From Pseudoalteromonas sp. 3D05 (lineage in GTDB: Bacteria; Pseudomonadota; Gammaproteobacteria; Enterobacterales; Alteromonadaceae), in assembly GCF_002723455.1 (NCBI RefSeq), contig NZ_PDUS01000025.1, positions 14,311 through 46,426 on the forward strand: a DNA stretch of 32,116 bases, read 5' to 3'. Each line of letters begins with the position of its first letter. Position 1 is the stretch's first letter. Below are positions 1-6,868 of the stretch, piece after piece. The notes under the pieces were generated by a model. The model saw nothing but the letters and a program-made list of their open reading frames with translations. It searched no databases and had not been told where the DNA came from. The position numbers were made by a program, and so were the translations under genes.

Positions 1-275
1 GTTTGGTATTTAGGCAAGGCAGCACCTATGTGGTGTGGTTGTTCCCCATAAATAGGTGATAACGCAGCATAAATGCCAAACAGGCGCTGCCCTTCGGGTT
101 CTGCCCAAGAGCGATTTACTCTTTGTTGCCTACATGGATGTAGGTAAGGGGCGTTAGCAGGATGCGGTAGCTTTGTTCGGTTTTGACTTAGCCCGCTAGG
201 TTACAAACCTCACGCCGCGATTAAACCGCTCCTAGTTTGAACAAATTTTAATCCGCAAAGGTCAACAGACCCTAG
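1..275 (-). repeat. MITE-like interspersed repeat, copy 1 (truncated by window edge)
   Basis: Read on the minus strand, this stretch matches 6406-6681 at roughly 85-90% identity by eye. Its end at 257-275 (AAAGGTCAACAGACCCTAG) is the terminal inverted repeat; the opposite end, about 40 bases, lies before base 1. It has no open reading frame of note and contains a perfect 7-bp hairpin at 129-144 (CCTACAT/ATGTAGG). The lack of a transposase plus terminal inverted repeats suggests a non-autonomous element mobilised in trans; that is inference. From 276 to 463 I see only AT-rich leader DNA and the ribosome binding site of the next gene. Confidence 0.8.
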
Positions 276-463
276 TAAAAGTGCTTTATTTATAATTAAT
301 TACAGGTAAATTTGTAAACAAGCCTGCATTTTAGGAAAAATAATTAGAACATTTACTTAACATAAGGTCACAGTTGTGCTCAAATAGCATACATAATCGC
401 CATTTAGTATTATACCTTGGTGAATGATAATAAAAACAGGCATAGTTTTATAGGAAGTCATAA

Positions 464-2089
464 ATGTCGCTGTTTATCCATGATACACAATCTGGTTTTG
501 TGTCTATTTCCGAGCATCCTAAAAAGAGTGGCTATCCTGTCACTGGATCACAGTTGATCGAACTATTCGAACAGTCTCAATTTGCTGACTTTGAAGTTAT
601 TACAGCAAATATTGGCAAACTTTTTACACCCAGTAACAACTTAGGTAATGACTCCCTTAATATAGCAAAGGCTGTAGACGCTTCAATCACTGTTAAAATT
701 GATGAAAAGAACATGGTTGCAGAGGCTACGCTAACTACCGCTCGTGGCGGTGAGTTAATGTCAATCGACAAAGCCCGAGAGGTTTTACTCGAGGCAGGCG
801 TAGTTCAAGGTGTGAGTGCTCGCGCTCTCGATTCGTTTTTAGGTCAGCAATTCGAAAAATCGCCCGGTATGTCGTATTCGGCAATTGTTGCTCATGGTCG
901 TCGCCCTAAAGAAGGCGCAGATGCTAAGTTTGTGCGTTTATGCTCAACAGCCCAAGATAGAGTGCTAAGCCCACAAGCCAAAGAAGGCGGTAAAGTCGAT
1001 ATGCGTGATCTAGGTGCAATCATTACCGTTAAGCCTGGCACGCCTTTAATGCAACGCATTGCTGCTACAAATGGTGAAGATGGCTATACTGTATTTGGCG
1101 ATATGATCCCCGCTTGCCCAGGTAAAGATTTGCCATTGCAGCCTTTTGAGGGCACTAAGTTAGACCCTGATAACCCAAATATACTTATTGCAGACTGTAA
1201 AGGTGTGCCTGTTGCACTACCGCGAGGTATGCGTGTTGATGATGTATTGTGCTTTGACAACGTAGATATTGGTACGGGTCACGTTGATTTTGACGGCAGT
1301 GTTATTATTAGCGGTGATATTAAAGATGGCATGCAAGTCCGTGCAAGCGGTGATGTCACTGTACTAGGCTTTGTTGAATCTGGCATTATTGAAAGTGCGA
1401 GCGCTGTGACCATAATGCAAGGTGCAATTGGTCGAAAACGCGAAGATAACGAAGCATTTAGTTGTAAAATCAAGGCAGCTAGAACGATTTCAATTGGATA
1501 CGCACAATATTGCTCGGTCGAAGGTGAACAGGATTTATTTATTGAGCGCCAAGCATTACATTGTGACTTAAGCGCACGCCGTTTGATCAGAGTTGGCAAA
1601 GCAAGTAACCCTCGGGGTAAAATAATAGGCGGAAGCGTTTTAAATGCGATGCGAATTGAAACCGGTGAATTAGGTGCGCCATCAGGGACCAAAACACGGA
1701 TATACCTTGCGCAAAATTGGCATGATTTACGTCAAAAGCAAGTTCAGGTTAGTGACTTTGAAAAGCTGTTAACTACAAAGTCTGCAGCTTTAAAACAAGC
1801 TCGAAAAAAAGCCATTAAAATCCCATTCCCTGAAAAAAGACAATTACTGCTTGATAAAATTACGGCAAGTGAAGAGCAAATAAACATTAAGGTTGCTAAC
1901 ACTAAACGTAAAAAACATCTAATTAAGCAAAAAATCACACAGCTTTTGTCTATTAGTAGGGTCAAGGTTAATGAGCTCATGCACCCTGGCGTAGAGCTCA
2001 AAATAGCTAAAGATTCGAAAAACTTTTCACGTATTTACCCTCCTCATTTAGTAAAAATGAGCGAAGGAAAAATTACTCAGTCGTTTTAA
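464..2089 (+). CDS. FapA/DUF342-family protein
   Basis: A 541-residue protein of the DUF342 (flagellar assembly protein A, FapA) family. The middle (about residues 180-400) is rich in short Gly/Val/Ile beta-strand repeats such as VDFDGSVIISGDI and VRASGDVTVLGFVESG, as expected for the beta-helical core of this family. Residues about 425-510 are Lys/Glu/Gln-rich and look like a coiled coil. No signal peptide or membrane segment is visible, so it is probably cytoplasmic. ATG at 464 is preceded by AGGAAG at 7-bp spacing. From memory, a Vibrio FapA has been tied to polar flagellation, which would fit motY two genes away, but the molecular role is not settled. The 3' end overlaps rnt on the other strand by 17 bp. 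Confidence 0.8.
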   Translation: MSLFIHDTQSGFVSISEHPKKSGYPVTGSQLIELFEQSQFADFEVITANIGKLFTPSNNLGNDSLNIAKAVDASITVKIDEKNMVAEATLTTARGGELMSIDKAREVLLEAGVVQGVSARALDSFLGQQFEKSPGMSYSAIVAHGRRPKEGADAKFVRLCSTAQDRVLSPQAKEGGKVDMRDLGAIITVKPGTPLMQRIAATNGEDGYTVFGDMIPACPGKDLPLQPFEGTKLDPDNPNILIADCKGVPVALPRGMRVDDVLCFDNVDIGTGHVDFDGSVIISGDIKDGMQVRASGDVTVLGFVESGIIESASAVTIMQGAIGRKREDNEAFSCKIKAARTISIGYAQYCSVEGEQDLFIERQALHCDLSARRLIRVGKASNPRGKIIGGSVLNAMRIETGELGAPSGTKTRIYLAQNWHDLRQKQVQVSDFEKLLTTKSAALKQARKKAIKIPFPEKRQLLLDKITASEEQINIKVANTKRKKHLIKQKITQLLSISRVKVNELMHPGVELKIAKDSKNFSRIYPPHLVKMSEGKITQSF

Positions 2090-2765
2090 CGGCTGAGTCT
2101 TCTATTGTAGTTTGCTCACTGTCTTCTAGCGCCTCTTCAGCGAGCGGCCATCCACCGAGCTGCTGCCAACGATTAACGATTAAGCAATAGAGCTCCGCGG
2201 TGCGTTCAGTGTCGTACAATGCTGAGTGTGCTTGTTTGTTATCAAACTCGATTCCTGCTGCACGACATGCTTTTGCTAAAACAGTTTGTCCCAGTGCTAA
2301 GCCTGCAAGCGAGGTTGTATCAAAGCTTACAAACGGATGAAACGGCGTGCGCTTAATATTATTTCGCTCAATAGCTGCATTTAAAAAGCCATGGTCAAAC
2401 GCAGCGTTATGGGCAACAACAACTGAACGCTGACATCCAGCCGCTTTTTGGGCTTTACGTACCGCCTTACACACCTCTTTTATTGCTTCATCTTCTGGTA
2501 CCGCACCACGAAGAGGTGAATGTGGATCAATGCCATTAAATTCAATGGCGGCTTGCTCAATATTAGCCCCTTCGAAAGGCTCAACATGAAAATGCACAGT
2601 ATGATCAATACTTAACAACCCTTCGTCATCCATTTTTAAAATAGAGACTGCAATTTCTAGTAGCGCATCAGTTTCTTTGTTAAAACCCGCCGTTTCAACA
2701 TCTATAACAACAGGGAAAAAGCCACGGAAACGTTTTGCGAAAAGTGTTTGTTCAGTATTTGCCAT
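2073..2765 (-). CDS. rnt: Ribonuclease T
   Basis: RNase T, a DEDDh 3'-to-5' exonuclease that trims tRNA CCA ends and the 3' ends of other stable RNAs. The 230-residue length is close to the usual size of about 215. The catalytic set is complete: D22 and E24 in VIDVET, D124 in HNAAFDHGF, and H180 and D185 in the HSALYD motif. ATG at 2765 has AAGAAG upstream. The C-terminus (about residues 205-230) is an acidic, low-complexity tail. The gene is convergent with the FapA-family gene and its last 17 bp overlap that gene. It is divergent from motY; I recall rnt and motY also being near each other in Vibrio. Confidence 0.95.
   Translation of the reverse strand: MANTEQTLFAKRFRGFFPVVIDVETAGFNKETDALLEIAVSILKMDDEGLLSIDHTVHFHVEPFEGANIEQAAIEFNGIDPHSPLRGAVPEDEAIKEVCKAVRKAQKAAGCQRSVVVAHNAAFDHGFLNAAIERNNIKRTPFHPFVSFDTTSLAGLALGQTVLAKACRAAGIEFDNKQAHSALYDTERTAELYCLIVNRWQQLGGWPLAEEALEDSEQTTIEDSAVKTTE
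2075..2098 (-). terminator. Hairpin over the rnt / FapA-gene stop codons
   Basis: A 9-bp stem ACTCAGTCG/CGGCTGAGT (one G-U pair) with loop TTTTAA spans the overlapping ends of the two convergent genes. Read on the minus strand it is followed by AATTTTTCC, so it resembles an intrinsic terminator for rnt. The run after it on the plus strand is weaker. Confidence 0.45.
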
Positions 2766-2844
2766 AGTCTTCTTGGTTTATGAATGTAAGCCTCCTATTA
2801 TGACAAAGTTGATGCCCACTCGGCTAGAGGGTTTAAGTATTAAT

Positions 2845-2876
2845 TAAAGGATTAAATAGTGGGCATATAAATTGCT
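2845..2876 (+). promoter_or_regulatory. Candidate sigma-54 (or sigma-28) promoter upstream of motY
   Basis: GGGCATATAAATTGCT at 2861-2876 has the GG-N10-GC spacing of sigma-54 promoters (consensus TGGCACG-N4-TTGCW), with GGCA and TTGCT matching. An overlapping flagellar sigma-28-like pair is TAAA at 2845-2848 and GCATATAA at 2863-2870 (consensus GCCGATAA), with a spacer of 14 rather than 15. Either would suit a late flagellar gene. The site lies about 120 bp before the motY start. This is motif matching only. Confidence 0.35.
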
Positions 2877-2997
2877 TGATACTTTGGTATTCATGTTCAT
2901 ACTTAATACAAGGCTTTGGGTAACTGTTATGCCTGCTGACTAGCCAAAGTATTGACAGATGTTTTTACAAAGTAATTTATTGTTGGAGTCCACTACT

Positions 2998-3876
2998 GTG
3001 AAATTATCATTACTCTCTGTTGGTATTACAACAATTGCCCTATTTTCAAGCTGCGTAACATCAGCTGCAATGCGACAGTACAGCGCCAACGCTGATACAT
3101 CGCAATGGCATGTCGTAAAAACAACACGACTACAATGTCAATTAAATCATGAGGTTCCTTATTATGGGGAAGCTATATTTAGTGCAAATGCAAGTAAAAA
3201 TAAAGATGTGCTCTTTAATTTAGATATGGTTGTGAGGCCAGATAATTACAGTGTTGCGGGCCTCAAGGCTGTGCCTCCGACTTGGCGAGCGGGCCGCCCT
3301 GCGCGTGATCTTGCAAATATGAAGCTGCTACGTAAATTTGACGGCGAATTGGGAAATCAAACCGCTTGGGAAATGCTCACGGAGCTTGAAAAAGGCTACC
3401 ACCCAACTTTTTATTATCAAGACTGGCAAAATAGTGCCGATAAAATTGCCGTTGGCTTATCGAGTATCAATTTTAAACAGGCTTACTGGGCTTTTTTGCA
3501 ATGCCGCGACGAGTTATTACCTTATAATTTTGAGGATATTTCATTCACGATAATGAATTATCAACCCAATACCAGCAAGCTTACTAAATCGTCACAAAAA
3601 CGTTTAGATAAAATTGCTGAGTACCTAAAACACGATACAAGTATTTCATCTATTTCAATTGATTCATATACTGACAGTTACGGTGGTCGCTGGAATAACT
3701 TAGAACTTTCTAAAAAGCGCGCTAAAGCAATAAAAGATTACATGGTAAGCCTTGGTGTTGATGAATCAAAGGTTGAAACACAAGGCTTTGGTGAAAAGCG
3801 CCATGTCGCAACCAATGACAATATTTTAGGCCGTGATAAAAACCGTCGCCTCGTTATTCAAATAGCAAAAATGTGA
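2998..3876 (+). CDS. motY: MotY, sodium-driven flagellar motor T-ring protein
   Basis: MotY of the polar flagellar motor: with MotX it forms the periplasmic T ring that anchors the Na+-driven PomAB stator. I recognise it from its resemblance to Vibrio MotY over the whole length: the QTAW...ELEKG and PTF.YQDWQ blocks in the N domain, and a C-terminal OmpA-like peptidoglycan-binding domain with TDSYGGRWNNLELSKKRA and a GRDKNRR end. The two cysteines that form the disulfide in the Vibrio protein appear in LQCQL and LQCRDEL. I prefer the GTG at 2998: GGAG sits 9 bp upstream, a signal peptide begins at once (VKLSLLSVGITTIALF), and the length becomes 292, as in Vibrio (about 293). An in-frame ATG at 2959 would add 13 residues in front of the signal peptide. 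motX, pomA and pomB are not in this window. Confidence 0.92.
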   Translation: MKLSLLSVGITTIALFSSCVTSAAMRQYSANADTSQWHVVKTTRLQCQLNHEVPYYGEAIFSANASKNKDVLFNLDMVVRPDNYSVAGLKAVPPTWRAGRPARDLANMKLLRKFDGELGNQTAWEMLTELEKGYHPTFYYQDWQNSADKIAVGLSSINFKQAYWAFLQCRDELLPYNFEDISFTIMNYQPNTSKLTKSSQKRLDKIAEYLKHDTSISSISIDSYTDSYGGRWNNLELSKKRAKAIKDYMVSLGVDESKVETQGFGEKRHVATNDNILGRDKNRRLVIQIAKM

Positions 3877-3886
3877 TTTTAACTCA

Positions 3887-4789
3887 TTAAGAGGTAAGCT
3901 TTTTTAGCTTACCTTTTTTATTCAACCACCCTTCACCAAATTGAAAAATTGCTAAGCTGATTAATATAATTCCCGCACCAACACCAAGTTGCATGCTGAT
4001 AGGCTCATCGTTTAACCACGCCCCCAAGGCAATCGCAAAACTAGGAGTGATTAAAGTAGTCAATGCAACGGTACTTGCTGTTAATTTTTGTAGTACATGA
4101 AAATACGCCAATGCTCCCACTAAAGAGCCGAAAACGCCCAAATAAACAATTGACCAAATAGATTTGGCTGACCACGCTTGACTGTCCAATTGGCCACCAA
4201 AAAACCACCAAGTAATAAAGAATAACGGCGTCACAAATATTAAAGAGCCAAATGTTGTTGCCATTGGGTGTATTGCGATACGAATCCGCTTTATCATTAC
4301 ACCGCTAAGGCTAAAAAAGCATACTGCTAAAGCGACATAGATAAAGCCTTGGATTTGTAACATAGAGCCTTGAATATGTTCTTCACTTACCAAATATAAT
4401 CCACCTAAGGCGCAAATAAGCGCTGTGCACTTTATTAGGCTAAACTTAGGCTCATTCAGTAAACGCTGCGCAAGCAACCCAGATAGAATTGGCGCTAAGC
4501 CAAAAATAAGTGAAATCAAACCTGAAGGGACAGTTTTAGCAGCCATATAGCTTAATAACATTCCACCATAAATCCCTATACTTGAGTACCCATATAAAAA
4601 ACATGCGCGCCTATGCCATGGGATTCTTATATTAGCTATTGCGACCACAAATGCAGCCAACACGAGTCCTATCAGCATGCGTAATAATACAGCAAGAGTT
4701 GGCTCTACCGTAGCGCTACTAAATACGATACCCAGCGGTGTTGTTGACCACACCAACACCATAAATAAATAAGAGATTTTGACGTTCAC
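3887..4789 (-). CDS. EamA/DMT-family transporter
   Basis: A 300-residue inner-membrane protein of the drug/metabolite transporter superfamily, usually exporters of amino acids or small metabolites. It has about ten hydrophobic segments arranged as two EamA repeats (roughly residues 5-135 and 150-285); the first ends in the typical LAQRLLNEPKF and the second in LNDEPISMQLGVGAGIILISLA. Start is GTG at 4789 with AAGGAAT about 7 bp upstream; an ATG at residue 10 is the alternative. The substrate cannot be told from sequence. It is convergent with motY and its 3' end overlaps the shared terminator. Upstream, an imperfect palindrome (TAACCGCG/CCGCGGTTA, about 4840-4861) could be an operator. Confidence 0.85.
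   Translation of the reverse strand: MNVKISYLFMVLVWSTTPLGIVFSSATVEPTLAVLLRMLIGLVLAAFVVAIANIRIPWHRRACFLYGYSSIGIYGGMLLSYMAAKTVPSGLISLIFGLAPILSGLLAQRLLNEPKFSLIKCTALICALGGLYLVSEEHIQGSMLQIQGFIYVALAVCFFSLSGVMIKRIRIAIHPMATTFGSLIFVTPLFFITWWFFGGQLDSQAWSAKSIWSIVYLGVFGSLVGALAYFHVLQKLTASTVALTTLITPSFAIALGAWLNDEPISMQLGVGAGIILISLAIFQFGEGWLNKKGKLKKLTS
3892..3919. terminator. Bidirectional terminator between motY and the EamA gene
   Basis: Perfect 9-bp stem AGGTAAGCT/AGCTTACCT with a TTTTT loop, followed by TTTTTT on the plus strand and preceded by an A-rich stretch. It serves motY, and its sequence also encodes the last residues of the oppositely oriented EamA gene. Confidence 0.75.
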
Positions 4790-5085
4790 CCGGCTATTCC
4801 TTTAAGGAGGCGGTACAACGACAGGAGGAAAAAAGGATTCTAACCGCGTTATACCGCGGTTAAATATAAGAATTATACTTTACCGCAATCCATGCACGAG
4901 CGCATCACTGAACAGGTCAGCCATGAGCAAAGCGGTGTTAGGACTCGGTTAGTTAGTTGCATTAAATTTCTTTATTTGTTGAATTAATAAAATTGCAAAA
5001 GCAACACCATTAGTACCAGATCTGGTTAATTAGTCAACACTTTGTATTTAATACTTGGTTAAATTTTTTAACCTGTATTACTCCA

Positions 5086-5103
5086 TGTAAATCATAGGTT
5101 ACA
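5086..5103 (+). promoter_or_regulatory. TyrR-like box upstream of the aromatic amino acid permease
   Basis: TGTAAATCATAGGTTACA matches the TyrR consensus TGTAAA-N6-TTTACA with one mismatch and ends 91 bp before the permease start. E. coli tyrP and mtr are TyrR targets, so the position makes sense. A nearby inverted repeat GGTTAAA-TTT-TTTAACC lies at 5057-5073. I could not place a convincing -35/-10 pair. The rest of the 4790-5194 gap is AT-rich and shows nothing else I can support. Confidence 0.65.
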
Positions 5104-5194
5104 TTTATTTTCTTTGATTTATGACAAAACTATTTAAGTTTGCGCCAACTAGTTATATCTTGCTTGCCTCTCACGATGTTTCAGGGGCAAAAGA

Positions 5195-6394
5195 GTGCAT
5201 AAAAATAAAACAATAGGCAGCATGTTAATTGTTGCAGGTACCACGATAGGCGCAGGAATGCTCGCGCTGCCAATAGCAAGTGCAGGACTTGGGTTTAGTA
5301 CTGCGCTTATATTAATTATAGCAACATGGGTGTTAATGACCTACACCGCCCTGCTTATGCTTGAATTACATCAGCATGCAGAACGTGAAGCCACGTTAAA
5401 TACGTTAGCTAAATCGTGGCTTGGCAAGCGCGGACAGTATCTTGCTAACTTTTCGGTGATGTTCTTGTTTTATGCACTCTGTGCTGCGTATATCGCAGGT
5501 GGCGGCGCACAATTACAGGAAAAAATTAATGCTGGCCTCAACCTTAATATTGCGCCACAAGTCGGCTCTGTCATTATTGCATTAATCATTGGTACTGTTG
5601 TTACACTTGGAACAAGTAAAGTAGACAAACTTAATAGGGTTTTATTTACCGTTAAAATTGTTGTTCTTGCCAGTTTATTTTATATGCTTACGCCTTATGT
5701 ACATGGCCAGCATTTACTTGAAATGCCCATTGAGCAGGGACTCATTCTCTCCGCTATTCCTGTTGTATTTACCTCATTCGGTTTTCATGGCTCTATTCCT
5801 TCTATTGTGAAGTATGTAGGGCTTGATATAAAAACACTGCGCCGTGTGATGATCGCAGGTGCTTCACTGCCGCTCGTCATTTATATCTTTTGGCAACTTA
5901 TTAGCCAAGGGATCATGAGCCAAAGTGAGCTACTAACAAGTACTGGGCTTCCGGGTTTTGTTGCTAGCATGGCTAATATTGCGAACAATTCAGCCGTCGC
6001 TTCCGCCGTTAATTTATTTGCTGATTTAGCATTGGCCACTTCATTTTTGGGTGTGAGCTTAGGATTGTTTGATTTTTTTGCTGATGCATTTAAAAAAGGT
6101 GATAAAAGTAAAGATCGCTTTAAAACGGCTCTTATAACGTTTATTCCTCCTCTAGGGTTTGCACTTTTCTATCCTCAGGGTTTTATTATGGCATTAGGCT
6201 ACGCGGCAATTGCGCTGGTTGTATTAGCGGTATTTTTACCTGTTGCTATGGTGTATAAACAACGCCAACAAGCCCATACTGGTTACACTGTGATTGGTGG
6301 AAATGTTGGGCTAATACTTGCTGCACTGTGTGGAATACTCATTATCAGCGCACAAGGTATGCAAATGGCAGGACTTATCCCTGCAATTGGTTAG
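5195..6394 (+). CDS. tyrP: Aromatic amino acid permease, TyrP/Mtr type (HAAAP family)
   Basis: A 399-residue proton symporter of the hydroxy/aromatic amino acid permease family that brings tyrosine or tryptophan across the inner membrane. The N-terminus (KTIGSMLIVAGTTIGAGMLALPIASAG) and the following TYTALLMLELHQH region track E. coli TyrP closely; about eleven hydrophobic segments are present. GTG at 5195 is preceded by AGGGG. A TyrR-like operator upstream supports regulation by aromatic amino acids. The choice between TyrP and Mtr is mine from similarity, so substrate preference is uncertain. A repeat element follows 12 bp after the stop codon and separates the gene from its terminator at 6732-6765. 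Confidence 0.85.
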   Translation: MHKNKTIGSMLIVAGTTIGAGMLALPIASAGLGFSTALILIIATWVLMTYTALLMLELHQHAEREATLNTLAKSWLGKRGQYLANFSVMFLFYALCAAYIAGGGAQLQEKINAGLNLNIAPQVGSVIIALIIGTVVTLGTSKVDKLNRVLFTVKIVVLASLFYMLTPYVHGQHLLEMPIEQGLILSAIPVVFTSFGFHGSIPSIVKYVGLDIKTLRRVMIAGASLPLVIYIFWQLISQGIMSQSELLTSTGLPGFVASMANIANNSAVASAVNLFADLALATSFLGVSLGLFDFFADAFKKGDKSKDRFKTALITFIPPLGFALFYPQGFIMALGYAAIALVVLAVFLPVAMVYKQRQQAHTGYTVIGGNVGLILAALCGILIISAQGMQMAGLIPAIG

Positions 6395-6405
6395 CTGTAA
6401 TCAGT

Positions 6406-6720
6406 TAAAGTCTGTTGACCTTTGCGGATTAAAATTCGTTCAAATTAGGGGCGGTTAAATCGCGGCGCGAGGTGTGTAACCTCGTGGGCTAAGTCAAAAC
6501 CGAGCAAAGCTTGCACCTCCTGCTCACGCCCCTTACCACCATCCATGTAGGCAACAAAGAGGAAATTACCCCTAGGCTGAACCCGAAGGGCTGCGCCTGT
6601 TTGGCATTGATGCTGCGTTATCGCCTATTTATGGGAAATAACCACACCACATAGGCGCTGCCTTGCCTAAATACCAAACAGGCTGCTGAAAATTCAACCT
6701 TAAAAGGTCAACAGACCCTA
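6406..6720 (+). repeat. MITE-like interspersed repeat, copy 2 (complete)
   Basis: About 315 bp bounded by terminal inverted repeats: TAAAGTCTGTTGACCTTT at 6406-6423 and AAAGGTCAACAGACCCTA at 6703-6720. It matches copy 1 (1-275) in the opposite orientation. No coding capacity is seen. Flanks suggest insertion: GGTTAGC at 6389-6395 and AGTTAAA at 6403-6409 reappear fused as GGTTAGCAGTTAAA at 6721-6734, directly before the permease terminator. The exact target-site duplication cannot be fixed from one copy. Confidence 0.8.
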
Positions 6721-6731
6721 GGTTAGCAGTT

Positions 6732-6765
6732 AAATAAAAACGGCACCTAGGTGCCGTTTTTATTT
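6732..6765. terminator. Intrinsic terminator downstream of tyrP
   Basis: A perfect 34-bp palindrome, 17 bases on each side of 6748/6749, with a GGCACC/GGTGCC core flanked by A-rich and T-rich arms. It works in both orientations on paper, serving tyrP (displaced 338 bp from its stop by the repeat) and possibly the GGDEF-EAL gene whose stop is at 6869. Confidence 0.8.
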
Positions 6766-6868
6766 ATTGTACGTGTGTCATGTAGTGCAAAAAACCTGAC
6801 TCACTTTAAACTGTTAGCGCGCGCTCAGTTCAACAAGTGTATTAGCACAGTTAACCTACGAAATTAAA

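Noticed and set aside
1279..1692. Long antisense frame (137 codons) within the FapA-family gene
   Set aside because: The plus-strand protein is family-typical here; the antisense product is low complexity with no recognisable domain.
2998..3080. Lipoprotein signal in MotY (FSSC)
   Set aside because: The -3 residue is Phe rather than Leu/Val/Ile, Vibrio MotY is a soluble T-ring protein, and an ordinary signal peptidase site after TSAA fits.
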